From positions 51,992-115,991 of the forward strand of contig NZ_JAANAS010000050.1 in the NCBI RefSeq assembly GCF_011089875.1: a stretch of DNA of 64,000 nt, in the 5' to 3' direction. Numbering within the stretch: the first letter of the stretch is position 1; each line of letters opens with the position of its first letter. This DNA comes from Psychroflexus maritimus (GTDB lineage: Bacteria > Bacteroidota > Bacteroidia > Flavobacteriales > Flavobacteriaceae). Below are positions 45,966 through 55,103 of the stretch, piece by piece. The notes under the pieces were generated by a model that had not been told where the DNA came from, made no database searches, and was given only the letters and a program-made list of their open reading frames with translations. The translations under genes were made by a program, and so were the position numbers.

Positions 45966-46270
45966 TAGCCAATTTATTTTAAAAAAATCTACCTTTTTTT
46001 TATGTTTACAAGGTGGTTTTTTAAATAATGAATTCTGAATTCAAAAGACTAAATGCAAGTTGAAAAAAAAGGAAATAGCCCATTAGTAAAACATTTCTTT
46101 GTTAAAAAGCTAACAATCGAACTCAGGTTTATAAACCCCCCAAATTTTCAAACTTTTAAAACAGGAACAAAATAACCGATAACAGACCAATGAAAACAAA
46201 CTTTCCAAGTTTTTCCAAATTAAACCTTTTTCCTTTATTTTAGTCCAAAGTTTTTAAAATCGCTTAGACT
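45966..46270. other. 305-base gap without a gene
   Basis: It contains a decayed AAGGTGGT-type hairpin at about 45988-46022 resembling the terminator at 44395, then AT-rich sequence leading to the amidohydrolase. No TAnnTTTG promoter match or further gene was found. Confidence 0.6.
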
Positions 46271-49200
46271 ATGCTCAAAAACACCCTGTTTGTATGTTTT
46301 TTGCTGTTGACTTTCATAGGAATTAGTCAAGATTATTTTCCAGAAAATCACGGTATAAAAGCCACCGCAAAAACTCCTATTTTACTTACTAATGCCAATA
46401 TTCAGGCAGATGCTTCTACTTTTATTGAAGGTGGTAGTTTACTTATTCACGAGGGAAAAATCCTAGAAATTGGAAAAAACCTACAAGCCCCTAAAGGAGC
46501 CGTTGAAATTGACCTTAATGGGCAGTACATTTATCCTTCTTTTGTTGAAGTGTATTCCGATTTTGCTATGGAAAGCGTGAAATCGGCTACCACAGGAAAA
46601 CAGTATGAAGCTAACCGTAAAGGTTACTATTGGAATGATCATATTCGCCCTGAGCAAGAGGCGAAAAACCATTTTGAATTTAATGAAGCCGAAGCTAAAA
46701 AATTACGAAAATTAGGCTATGGCGTTGTTAATACCCACTTGCAAGATGGCGTAGTTAGAGGTACCGGAATGTTGGTAGCGCTTCAAGAATTAGATAATAA
46801 AAACAAGACGATTATCGCTCCAAAAACCGCTCAGTATTACGGGTTTTCAAGGAGTAAGCAAAGTAAACAGTCCTATCCTAGCTCTATTATGGGCATGATG
46901 GCTTTGATGCGTCAGTTTAATTATGATACACAGTGGTATGCTGATGGAAATGCTTCAGAAACCGATTTAGCTATTGAAGCTCACCTGGAAAATTTGAGTC
47001 TTCCGCAAATAATTTATGCGGGCAACTACTTAAATGTTATGCGTTCGGCAGATGTAGCTGAACTTTTTGAATTCGATTTTATCCCTATTGGTGGAGGCGA
47101 TGAATACAAGCGAATTTCCGAAATTAAAAAAGCTTTTAATCAGATTATTTTACCGCTGAATTTCCCTGATGCCTATGATGTGGAAGATCCCTATATGGCA
47201 AATTACGTAAGTTTAGCCGAAATGAAGGATTGGCAACATAAACCGAGAAATCCGAAGTATTTAGCCGAAGCTGGATTGGAAATTTCATTTACTATGCAAG
47301 GTTTAAAGGATGCTTCTAAGTTGATGAAAAACCTAAGAACAGCCATTGAAAAAGGACTGTCTAAGGAAGTTGCTTTGCAAGCTTTAACCGAAAATCCTGC
47401 CAAAATTTTAGGTATGGAAAATCAAATTGGTGTGCTAAAAGAAGGAGCCTTAGCTAATTTGATTATCACTTCGGGTGAATTATTTGATAAAGAAACTAAA
47501 ATCTACGAAAACTGGATTCAAGGACATAGAAATATCATTAATGAAGCGCCTTTTTCTGAACTAGAAGGCAACTATGAACTTGCTTTTGATAAGGAAAAGA
47601 TTGAAATTGAAATTTCTTCAAAAAAAGATAAGCTTCAACTGAAAGCTACAAAAGATAGTCTAAAACTTGGAACAAAAATCGATTTTAAGAGCAACTGGCT
47701 TAGTTTTATGCTCACGGAAACGGATTCATCTTCCACGCAAATGAATCGTTTTGCGGCCTTAGTAACTTCTGCTGAAAACGAATTTTCAGGAAAGGTGTTT
47801 ACGCATGAAGGCGAAATACATCCTTTTTCAGCCAAAAGAGTTTCAGCCGAAGACAAAGATGACGATTCAGAAGATTCCCAAGAGGAAAAAGATTCAGAAG
47901 ACAAAGAAAACACCGAGGAAGAATATCTTTCGCCAATTACTTATCCCAATATGGCTTACGGAATGCCAAGTCCAAACCAAAAATCTGGCGAATACCTGAT
48001 TACCAATGCTACCCTAATCACTAGTAGTGATGCGGGGACTTTAGAAAATCATGATGTTTGGGTGAAAAATGGAAAAATCTACAAAATAGGTGAGAATTTA
48101 AAGGCGAAAAAAGCTGAAGTAATTGATGCTTCAGGTCAATTTTTAACCGCTGGAATTATCGATGAACATTCGCATATTGCGGCGAGTTCGGTAAATGAAG
48201 GAGGCTCAAATTCTTCGGCAGAAACGACTATGGAAGACGTGATTAATCCAGATGACATTAGCGTGTATCGTTCGTTGGCGGGAGGAGTAACCACCACGCA
48301 ATTATTGCATGGTTCGGCCAATCCTATAGGGGGGCGCTCGGCCATTATTAAAATGAAATGGGGAGCTTCGCCTAGAAATATGATTATTGAAGATAGTCCT
48401 AAGTTTATCAAATTTGCCTTAGGTGAAAATGTAAAGCAATCTAATTGGGGAGGAAGGGAGCGTTTTCCACAGACCAGAATGGGAGTGGAGCAAGTTTATT
48501 TAGATTATTTTTCGCGTGCTAAGGAATACGAAAAACAAAAAGCTTCAGGCAAGTATAGATACGATGAAGAAATGGAAGTTTTGCTTGAAATTATTAATGA
48601 AGAGCGATTTATTTCTTGTCATTCGTACGTGCAATCTGAAATTAATATGTTGATGAAAGTAGCCGAACAATTCGATTTCAAAGTAAACACTTTTACCCAT
48701 ATTTTAGAGGGGTACAAAGTAGCTGATAAAATGAAGAAGCACGGGGCTGGCGCTTCTACGTTTAGCGATTGGTGGGCGTATAAAAACGAAGTAAAAGACG
48801 CCATTCCTTACAACGCCACTTTAATGTTGAATCAAGGTTTAACCGTGGCGATTAACTCAGACGATGGTGAAATGATTAGACGTTTAAATCAAGAAGCGGC
48901 CAAAAGTTTTAAATATGGTGGAATTAGCGCAGAAGAAGCTTGGAAGCTTGTGACGATTAATCCTGCAAAATTGTTGCATATTGATGACCAAGTGGGAAGC
49001 ATTGAAGAAGGAAAACATGCCGATTTAGTGCTTTGGAATCACCATCCTTTAAGCATATATGCCAAGGCGCAAATGACCATGGTTGAGGGAGTGATTTATT
49101 TTTCAGTTGAAAAAGATGAGAAACAGCGAAATGAAATTCAAAAAGAACGAAATTTACTTATTGCTGAAATGATGAAAGCTAAAAACAAAGGCATGAAAAC

Positions 49201-49300
49201 CCAACCTGTGGTGAAGAAGAAAGAACGCCACATGCATTGTGATACCTTAGACGATTTTCTGTTTGAAAACTTTTCTGAAGCTCATTCACACCAACACTAA
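46271..49300 (+). CDS. double-domain amidohydrolase, first domain degenerate
   Basis: A signal peptide (MLKNTLFVCFLLLTFIGISQ) is followed by two tandem amidohydrolase-type modules joined by an acidic linker (about residues 530-560). The second module has metal ligands: His633 and His635 in DEHSH, a His in ISCHSY, a His in FTHILEG, and Asp in NSDDGE. The first module has lost the HxH (YPSFVEVYSDF), keeping only the shell motif LTENPAKILGMENQIG. It is exported and probably hydrolyses amides or peptides such as dipeptides, as in imidazolonepropionase-like proteins. It is followed by a shorter paralogue. Confidence 0.85.
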   Translation: MLKNTLFVCFLLLTFIGISQDYFPENHGIKATAKTPILLTNANIQADASTFIEGGSLLIHEGKILEIGKNLQAPKGAVEIDLNGQYIYPSFVEVYSDFAMESVKSATTGKQYEANRKGYYWNDHIRPEQEAKNHFEFNEAEAKKLRKLGYGVVNTHLQDGVVRGTGMLVALQELDNKNKTIIAPKTAQYYGFSRSKQSKQSYPSSIMGMMALMRQFNYDTQWYADGNASETDLAIEAHLENLSLPQIIYAGNYLNVMRSADVAELFEFDFIPIGGGDEYKRISEIKKAFNQIILPLNFPDAYDVEDPYMANYVSLAEMKDWQHKPRNPKYLAEAGLEISFTMQGLKDASKLMKNLRTAIEKGLSKEVALQALTENPAKILGMENQIGVLKEGALANLIITSGELFDKETKIYENWIQGHRNIINEAPFSELEGNYELAFDKEKIEIEISSKKDKLQLKATKDSLKLGTKIDFKSNWLSFMLTETDSSSTQMNRFAALVTSAENEFSGKVFTHEGEIHPFSAKRVSAEDKDDDSEDSQEEKDSEDKENTEEEYLSPITYPNMAYGMPSPNQKSGEYLITNATLITSSDAGTLENHDVWVKNGKIYKIGENLKAKKAEVIDASGQFLTAGIIDEHSHIAASSVNEGGSNSSAETTMEDVINPDDISVYRSLAGGVTTTQLLHGSANPIGGRSAIIKMKWGASPRNMIIEDSPKFIKFALGENVKQSNWGGRERFPQTRMGVEQVYLDYFSRAKEYEKQKASGKYRYDEEMEVLLEIINEERFISCHSYVQSEINMLMKVAEQFDFKVNTFTHILEGYKVADKMKKHGAGASTFSDWWAYKNEVKDAIPYNATLMLNQGLTVAINSDDGEMIRRLNQEAAKSFKYGGISAEEAWKLVTINPAKLLHIDDQVGSIEEGKHADLVLWNHHPLSIYAKAQMTMVEGVIYFSVEKDEKQRNEIQKERNLLIAEMMKAKNKGMKTQPVVKKKERHMHCDTLDDFLFENFSEAHSHQH

Positions 49301-49400
49301 AATTTGAAAATGATGAAACACGTATGTACAAATTTTCTACACACAGGAGAATGATTATACGTGTCGCATCTGACCAATAAAAAACAATAAATATAAACAG

Positions 49401-50708
49401 ATGAAAAATTTATATACAACAATTTTAATTCTTTTAGTTAGTTTCAGTTTCGCTCAGCAGAAACCTGCAACGGCTGGACCTACTTCGTTTATTCTATTAG
49501 GAGGGACTGCGCATGTGGGCAATGGAGAAGTCATTGAAAATTCACTTATTCAAGTAGAGAATGGAATAATTACTAAGATTACTTCAGCCAACGAAGAGCA
49601 AGAAACAAGTACCTCAGGACAGGTGTATGATATTCGTGGTCAGCATGTCTATCCCGGAATTATCGCACCTAACTCTACTCTTGGTTTGGTAGAAGTAGAT
49701 GCCGTGAGAGCTACCGATGATGTGAATGAAATTGGTAGTTTTTTACCACATATTAGAAGTATTATCGCTTACGATGCGGAAAGTAGAATTGTTGAATCTA
49801 TGCGTCCATCGGGAGTGTTGATGGCACAAATTACTCCAAGAGGCGGAAGGATTACAGGGACTTCTTCTGTGGTTCAGTTGGATGCTTGGAATTGGGAAGA
49901 TGCATTGGTGAAAGAAGATGATGCTATTCACATTAATTGGCCAGACCGATTTGTAAAAAAAGGAGCTTGGTACGATCCAAAAGTTGGGTATAAGCAAAAT
50001 GAAAAATACAAAGAGCAAGTGCAAGAATTAGAAGAATTTTTTGCCCAAGCAAAAGCCTATCAACAAGCCGATGAACCAAAGCTGAATTTAGCTTACCAAG
50101 CTATGGGCGAGGTGTTTACAGGTGACAAAGCAGTTTTTGTTAGTGCCGATTCACCTAAGGATATTTTAGATGCTTTAGAATTTAAGCGTCGATTTAATTT
50201 ATCGAACTTTGTGATTGTAGGAGGGAGGTACGCCCATCAAGTTACCAAAGAATTAAAAGCAGCAAATGTAGCGGTTTTAGCTAATCGTGTACATTCCACT
50301 CCAGAAGCTGATGACGACGATTACGATTTAAGTTACAAACTTCCGAAGTTGCTTCATGAAGCAGGCGTTTTAGTCGCTCTAGAAAATTCAGGCCAAATGG
50401 AACGAATGAATTCAAGAAACTTTCCTTTTTATGCCGGTCAGGTTGTGGCCGAGGGATTAAGCAAAGAAGAAGCTTTGCAACTTATCACCTTAAATCCAGC
50501 TAAGATTTTAGGAATTGATCACCAATACGGTTCATTAGAAGAAGGCAAATTAGCTACTTTATTTGTTAGTGCTGGAGATGCTTTAGACATGCAAGGCAAC
50601 CGGCTAAGTTTAGCCTTTATAGACGGAAGGAAAATCAGTTTAGAGTCGCATCATACACAACTTTATAAAAAATATAAGGAGAAGTATGAAGAGGAAAGTG
50701 AGGAGTAA
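49401..50708 (+). CDS. amidohydrolase-like protein lacking the HxH metal motif
   Basis: A 435-residue exported protein (signal LYTTILILLVSFSFAQ) of the amidohydrolase fold. The strand where active members have HxH reads YPGIIAPNSTLG, without histidines, while the C-terminal shell motif LITLNPAKILGIDHQYGSLE is intact. It resembles the degenerate first half of the upstream double-domain protein, so the two may be paralogues or partners. Catalytic activity in the usual way is unlikely; the role is unknown. Confidence 0.8.
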   Translation: MKNLYTTILILLVSFSFAQQKPATAGPTSFILLGGTAHVGNGEVIENSLIQVENGIITKITSANEEQETSTSGQVYDIRGQHVYPGIIAPNSTLGLVEVDAVRATDDVNEIGSFLPHIRSIIAYDAESRIVESMRPSGVLMAQITPRGGRITGTSSVVQLDAWNWEDALVKEDDAIHINWPDRFVKKGAWYDPKVGYKQNEKYKEQVQELEEFFAQAKAYQQADEPKLNLAYQAMGEVFTGDKAVFVSADSPKDILDALEFKRRFNLSNFVIVGGRYAHQVTKELKAANVAVLANRVHSTPEADDDDYDLSYKLPKLLHEAGVLVALENSGQMERMNSRNFPFYAGQVVAEGLSKEEALQLITLNPAKILGIDHQYGSLEEGKLATLFVSAGDALDMQGNRLSLAFIDGRKISLESHHTQLYKKYKEKYEEESEE

Positions 50709-50770
50709 AGTATAAGTGTTTTTTAAAAGTGTTTGTAAAATCAAAAATATAGTTTTTTAACAATCAATAA

Positions 50771-50799
50771 GAACGGGAGTTGTCCCGTTCTTTTTTTTT
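50771..50799 (+). terminator. terminator after the amidohydrolase genes
   Basis: GAACGGGA (50771-50778) pairs perfectly with TCCCGTTC (50783-50790) around a 4-base loop and is followed by nine T. Confidence 0.92.
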
Positions 50800-50830
50800 C
50801 AAATTTTAAATCAAACACATAAATTTTTGG

Positions 50831-50860
50831 AATCAATAGGAACGGGATTTATACCGTTCA
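50831..50860 (+). repeat. diverged copy of the preceding terminator hairpin
   Basis: The 29 bases starting AATCAATAGGAACGGG mirror those at 50762-50790 (AATCAATAAGAACGGG). The stem is shortened to GAACGG/CCGTTC, with no T-run after it. It looks like a duplicated and decaying terminator. Confidence 0.7.
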
Positions 50861-51071
50861 TGAAAAGATGGCTATTATTAGCTTTAGCCAAATTTTTCCC
50901 TATTATTTAATAATGGTAATTTTTTTTAAAAAAATACTTATGAAGTTATTTAAAAGCAGCTGCTCTATTCATCAAAAACTAGCTTAGTTTCAAAAATCAT
51001 AAGCCTTCATTAGCTTAAGTGAAATAATAAGCAGTATGATTTATATCATTTTTTGAGCCTAGGCTTGTCTA

Positions 51072-51079
51072 TAAATTTG
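51072..51079 (+). promoter_or_regulatory. -7 element before the universal stress protein
   Basis: TAAATTTG matches TAnnTTTG 21 bases before the ATG. The nearest upstream TTG (51053-51055) is only 16 bases away, shorter than usual, so the promoter is a moderate call. Confidence 0.45.
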
Positions 51080-51100
51080 CATTAATCAAGAAAGTAAGTA

Positions 51101-51880
51101 ATGAAGGTTTTATTATTAACTGATTTTTCAAACTATGCGTGTGAGGCTCATAAGTATGCTTTTAACTTGTTGCAACCCCAGCAAGCTAGCTATTTTTTGG
51201 TCCATGCAGAAACCTCTCAGCAAACAGAAAACACTAATAAAATAGCTTCAGATTTACTTATTTCAGATAAATTTGACAATGCTTATCAACAATTAACTAA
51301 TTTTCTTCCCAAAGGAAATACTTTATCAAGACTAGAAAGAAAAGGTAATCTGCTTGATGTAGTTAGAACTAATATTGATTTATTAGAGATAGATTTAGTG
51401 GTTATGGGAGCCAAAGGAACCTCTGCTACTTCAGATAAATCCATTGGAAAAAACACTTACGAAATTGCAACAAAAGTAAAATGTCCAGTTTTAATTGTCC
51501 CAGAAAACACCAAAAAAAATCCTCCAAGTAGAGTTAATTTCCCTGTCGATTACAAAGACAAACTTCACTCAAAGTGCATTTCAAAGATTCAATCCTTGCC
51601 TAATTGGGCAGAAATGAATATTACTATACATGAATTAAATACTGCTGCTTCAGGTGCTTTTCAACAAGAATCTAGTCAGGTGCTCACTGAAAACTTAAAA
51701 ATGGTAAAACCAAAATTTATTCAAATTGATGAAATTAATTTTGCTAAACTTACAAAAGAAGCTGATTTTATTTTTTTGGCAGCCAAAAATTTAGGGGTTT
51801 GTAATACGGTTTTTAAGCAACTCAATTACTCAGTAAATGGAAGTGTTAAACCTATTCCAATGCTTATTCTTCATGCCTAA
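51101..51880 (+). CDS. universal stress protein
   Basis: A 259-residue UspA-family protein. The N-terminal domain (about 1-140) has VLLLTDFSNYACEAHKYAF and an ATP-binding-like MGAKGTS...GKNTYEIATKVKCPVLIVP block. The second half is a weaker, shortened Usp repeat without a clear nucleotide motif, ending KPIPMLILHA. Proteins of this kind accumulate under stress. It stands alone between two gaps. Confidence 0.87.
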   Translation: MKVLLLTDFSNYACEAHKYAFNLLQPQQASYFLVHAETSQQTENTNKIASDLLISDKFDNAYQQLTNFLPKGNTLSRLERKGNLLDVVRTNIDLLEIDLVVMGAKGTSATSDKSIGKNTYEIATKVKCPVLIVPENTKKNPPSRVNFPVDYKDKLHSKCISKIQSLPNWAEMNITIHELNTAASGAFQQESSQVLTENLKMVKPKFIQIDEINFAKLTKEADFIFLAAKNLGVCNTVFKQLNYSVNGSVKPIPMLILHA

Positions 51881-52036
51881 TTTTATAAGTTAGATTTTTC
51901 CCATAAAAAAAGAACAACTTAGTTGTTTTGTAGCCCATAAAGTAAACTAATTAGTTGATGTGTAAACTATTTGCTTTGCTTCTCTATTTTTAAAACTGAT
52001 TCATTCGCTTTAAGATTCAAAAAACCTTGAAATTAT

Positions 52037-52044
52037 CTATCTTT
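52037..52044 (+). promoter_or_regulatory. -7 element upstream of tgt
   Basis: TATCTTTG matches TAnnTTTG and lies 84 bases before the tgt start, leaving room for a leader. No clear TTG partner and no recognisable preQ1 riboswitch fold were seen. Confidence 0.4.
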
Positions 52045-52128
52045 GCCATCAACTTAAAATACGAATTCGCTTTGCTAATTATTATTTCTTTGGAAGTAGC
52101 TTAGCAAGCCCATAGCAAAACCTACCTA

Positions 52129-53259
52129 ATGAAGTTTGATATTAAAGCCAAAGACCTGTTATCTAGTGCACGAGCAGGAACAATAACCACCGATCACGGA
52201 GAAATTCAGACGCCTATTTTTATGCCGGTGGGTACTATTGCTACGGTAAAAGGAGTTCATCAAAGAGAGTTGGAAAATGATATTAACGCGGATATTATTC
52301 TAGGAAATACATACCACCTTTACCTTAGGCCTCAAACAGACGTGCTTGTAAAAGCAGGTGGCTTACATAAATTCATGAATTGGAATAGAAATATTCTTAC
52401 CGATTCAGGAGGCTATCAGGTATATTCTCTGTCTGCCAATAATAAAATCAACGAAGAAGGTGTCAAGTTTAAATCGCATATAGACGGTTCTTATCATTTA
52501 TTTACCCCTGAAAATGTGATGGAGATACAACGAAAAATTGGAGCTGATATCATCATGGCTTTTGATGAATGTACTCCATATCCCTGCGATTATAAGTATG
52601 CAAGGCGTTCTATGCACATGACGCATCGTTGGTTAGAACGTTGTATAAAACAACTGCAAAAAAGCCCTGAACTTTACAATTACAAACAGACTCTTTTTCC
52701 TATAGTACAAGGAAGTACTTACAAAGATTTAAGAAAACAATCGGCAGAATACATTGCTTCTGTAGAAGCGGAAGGAAATGCCATTGGTGGACTTTCAGTT
52801 GGTGAGCCAGATGATGAGATGTATGCCATGACAGAAGTAGTTACCCATATCCTTCCAAGTGATAAACCACGTTATTTAATGGGGGTTGGTACACCAATAA
52901 ACCTCCTAGAAAACATAGCATTAGGTGTTGATATGTTTGATTGTGTCATGCCCACAAGAAACGCTAGGAACGGAATGCTTTTTACCGCTCACGGAAGTAT
53001 TAACATCAAAAACCTAAAATGGAAAGAAGATTTTAGTCCGATTGATGAAATGGGAATTACTTGGGTAGATACTACCTATACAAAAGCTTATTTAAGGCAT
53101 TTGTTTACGGTAAACGAACTTTTAGGAAAACAAATTGCCACGATTCACAATTTAGGCTTTTATTTGTGGTTAGTAAGGGAAGCCCGTAAACAAATTTTAG
53201 CGGGTACTTTTAAAGCTTGGAAAGAGAGAATGGTTAAACAAATGGCAAATCGTTTGTAA
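52129..53259 (+). CDS. tgt: tRNA-guanine transglycosylase Tgt
   Basis: A 376-residue Tgt, which exchanges guanine-34 of certain tRNAs for the queuosine precursor. DSGGYQVYSLS and the nucleophile Asp271 in MFDCVMPTRNARNG are in place. The usual structural zinc motif CxCxxC near residues 305-320 is absent: the stretch reads IDEMGITWVDTTYTKAYLRH, while the later conserved IHNLGFYLWL is kept. This may be a Bacteroidota variant. The next gene starts with GTG immediately after the stop codon. Confidence 0.94.
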   Translation: MKFDIKAKDLLSSARAGTITTDHGEIQTPIFMPVGTIATVKGVHQRELENDINADIILGNTYHLYLRPQTDVLVKAGGLHKFMNWNRNILTDSGGYQVYSLSANNKINEEGVKFKSHIDGSYHLFTPENVMEIQRKIGADIIMAFDECTPYPCDYKYARRSMHMTHRWLERCIKQLQKSPELYNYKQTLFPIVQGSTYKDLRKQSAEYIASVEAEGNAIGGLSVGEPDDEMYAMTEVVTHILPSDKPRYLMGVGTPINLLENIALGVDMFDCVMPTRNARNGMLFTAHGSINIKNLKWKEDFSPIDEMGITWVDTTYTKAYLRHLFTVNELLGKQIATIHNLGFYLWLVREARKQILAGTFKAWKERMVKQMANRL

Positions 53260-54339
53260 GTGAAAATACTAGACTGGTACATACTTAAGCGTTATTTACT
53301 AACATTTTTTATGTTAGTAATCTTATTTGTTCCTATTGGAATTATCATTGATTTTTCTGAAAAAGTAGATAAGATTATTGCTAACGAGGCTTCTTTGAAC
53401 GAAACATTAGAATACTATCTCAATTTCACTATTTATTTCGCAAATTTACTCTTTCCTATTTTACTTTTTTTATCAGTAATTTGGTTTACTTCAAAATTGG
53501 CAAACAATACAGAAATTGTTGCTTTTTTAAGTTCAGGAGTTTCTTTTTACCGATTTTTAAGGCCCTATTTTTTTGGAGCCACCATTGTTACCATTATAGG
53601 TATTTGGTTCTCTATGTTTCTCGTTCCAAAAGCTAGTAATGGATATAATGAATTTAAATATAAATACCTAAAAAGATCGAATGCCGTAGAAAAACCCATG
53701 GACGTCTATAGGCAAATTAATGATAACGAAATTATCTATGCTAGAAACTTTAGTCTAGCTCGTAAAACAGCCTCTAGTTTTACCCTTGAGCATTTTGAGG
53801 GGCAAGAATTAAAATTTAAAATTTCGGCTTCACGCTTACAATACAATCCAGATTCTATCAATATGTACACCTTGTCTAATTATGTGAAACGAGTGGTAAG
53901 TAAACGCGAAGATAGCTTAATCAAACAAAACAAATTAGATACTGTTTTACCTTTTGAATTTGATGAATTAACACCTGTAAGATATATAGCTGAAACGCTA
54001 AATTACAATGAACTTAAAGAATTTATAGCTCAAGAAAAGCGAAGAGGCTCTCCAAATATTAATCGTTATTTGATTGAGGTTTATAGACGCTGGAGTATTC
54101 CTATATCAACTTTTATTCTTACGCTAATTGCTGTTTCTGTTTCGGCCATTAAGCGAAGAGGAGGAATGGGCGTTAATTTAGCTATAGGTATGGCCTTAGG
54201 TTTTAGTTTTGTATTTATAGATAAAGTTGCCGTAACTATTGCAGAGAAATCTACCATTAATCCTTTTCTTGCAGTGTGGTCAACCAATATTGTTTTTGCC
54301 ATTATTGCGTTTTATATGATGAAAAAGGCAAAAAGATAA
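53260..54339 (+). CDS. LptF/LptG-family permease
   Basis: A 359-residue membrane protein of the lipopolysaccharide export complex. Three membrane helices come first (WYILKRYLLTFFMLVILFVP), then a large periplasmic beta-domain (about residues 130-260), then three helices (ISTFILTLIAVSVSAIKRRG). The conserved IPISTFILTLIA-type segment identifies YjgP/YjgQ proteins. LptF and LptG cannot be separated with confidence. The start codon is GTG, directly abutting tgt. Confidence 0.9.
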   Translation: MKILDWYILKRYLLTFFMLVILFVPIGIIIDFSEKVDKIIANEASLNETLEYYLNFTIYFANLLFPILLFLSVIWFTSKLANNTEIVAFLSSGVSFYRFLRPYFFGATIVTIIGIWFSMFLVPKASNGYNEFKYKYLKRSNAVEKPMDVYRQINDNEIIYARNFSLARKTASSFTLEHFEGQELKFKISASRLQYNPDSINMYTLSNYVKRVVSKREDSLIKQNKLDTVLPFEFDELTPVRYIAETLNYNELKEFIAQEKRRGSPNINRYLIEVYRRWSIPISTFILTLIAVSVSAIKRRGGMGVNLAIGMALGFSFVFIDKVAVTIAEKSTINPFLAVWSTNIVFAIIAFYMMKKAKR

Positions 54340-54355
54340 AAGATAAACCTTTATT

Positions 54356-54363
54356 TATTTTTG
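54356..54363 (+). promoter_or_regulatory. -7 element before the broken M23 peptidase gene
   Basis: TATTTTTG at 54356-54363 matches TAnnTTTG, 29 bases before the ATG. No TTG partner is evident. Confidence 0.4.
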
Positions 54364-54392
54364 TAGTCGAAGCACCTAAAATGTGAAATAAA

Positions 54393-55021
54393 ATGGCATT
54401 TATACCCATCATTGAAGGATACCTTAAAAAAGAAAATTATCAACCCATAAATCTTTCAGCTGAAAGATTAGTCAAACTAAAACTAAATGCTTCAGCTATT
54501 GAAGATTTACAGACTTATCTTACTTTTCAGCAAGAAAAATTTCGCCATCAAATACTGTATGGTGGTTATCTTGAAAAACCTAATCTCTATGATGGTAATG
54601 CATTGTTTTCAGTAGATGAAACCAGGAATATTCATTTGGGAGTTGATTTTTGGAAACAAGCAGGTACTGGAATCTACTGCCCAAAAGAGGCAGAAATTGT
54701 GGTTTCTTATGATCATTCAGAACGCGGAAATTATGGGGAACATTAATTTTAAAACACCAGAACAAATCGGGCTGTTTTTATACTTTGTACGGTCATTTAA
54801 GTAAATTTTCGCTAAAGAATAATCACGTAGGGAAAAAAATTAAACAAGGCCAAGTATTTTGTTGGTTAGGGGAAGCTCATGAAAATGGTGGATACATTCC
54901 TCATTTATATTTTCAATTGATGAATGATTTTGATGAAAGTTTAAACGATTACCCCAGAGTTTGTAGTTTATCAAAACTTTTAGCCTTTCAAAAAAATTGT
55001 CTAAATCCAGATTTTTTTTAG
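54393..55021 (+). pseudogene. M23-family peptidase, frameshifted
   Basis: The first frame (from 54393) contains HLGVDFWKQAGTGIYCP, the M23 His81/Asp85 zinc-ligand region, and ends prematurely after HSERGNYG at a TAA (54744-54746). Adding one base to the G-tract at 54735-54738 gives GGTLILKH and then YTLYGHLSKFSL, continuing to a stop at 55019-55021, for a normal 209-residue protein. Further on, the zinc-binding HxH reads HLY (Tyr at 54908-54910). A frameshift plus a lost ligand favour a decayed gene over a sequencing error. M23 peptidases cut peptidoglycan or pseudomurein-like peptides. Confidence 0.82.
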
Positions 55022-55078
55022 GAATTCGTAACTTATAAGGATTATTTTTTTCAAGTTTTAAATACTAAATTAATTCAG

Positions 55079-55086
55079 TACTTTTG
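55079..55086 (+). promoter_or_regulatory. -7 element before the amidinotransferase-like gene
   Basis: TACTTTTG matches TAnnTTTG, 17 bases before the ATG at 55104. A TTG partner at the usual spacing was not found. Confidence 0.5.
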
Positions 55087-55103
55087 CAAAAAATGAAACC
55101 TCT

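Larger units (their letters stand above)
50709..51100. other. 392-base gap: two related hairpins and a promoter
   Basis: It holds a strong terminator (50771-50799), a diverged copy of the same hairpin (50831-50860) and a -7 element (51072-51079) for the stress-protein gene. No gene was found. Confidence 0.7.

Noticed and set aside
51913..51927. Terminator or operator palindrome AACAACTTAGTTGTT after the stress-protein gene
   Set aside because: The two arms leave a one-base loop and the T-run is short, so it is a poor hairpin. It could be a binding site but nothing else supports that.
52000..52128. preQ1 riboswitch upstream of tgt
   Set aside because: No recognisable short hairpin with an A-rich tail and C-rich loop was found before the start codon.
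54735..54746. Programmed ribosomal frameshift in the M23 gene
   Set aside because: There is no convincing slippery heptamer with a downstream pseudoknot, and the later loss of the HxH histidine fits decay better.
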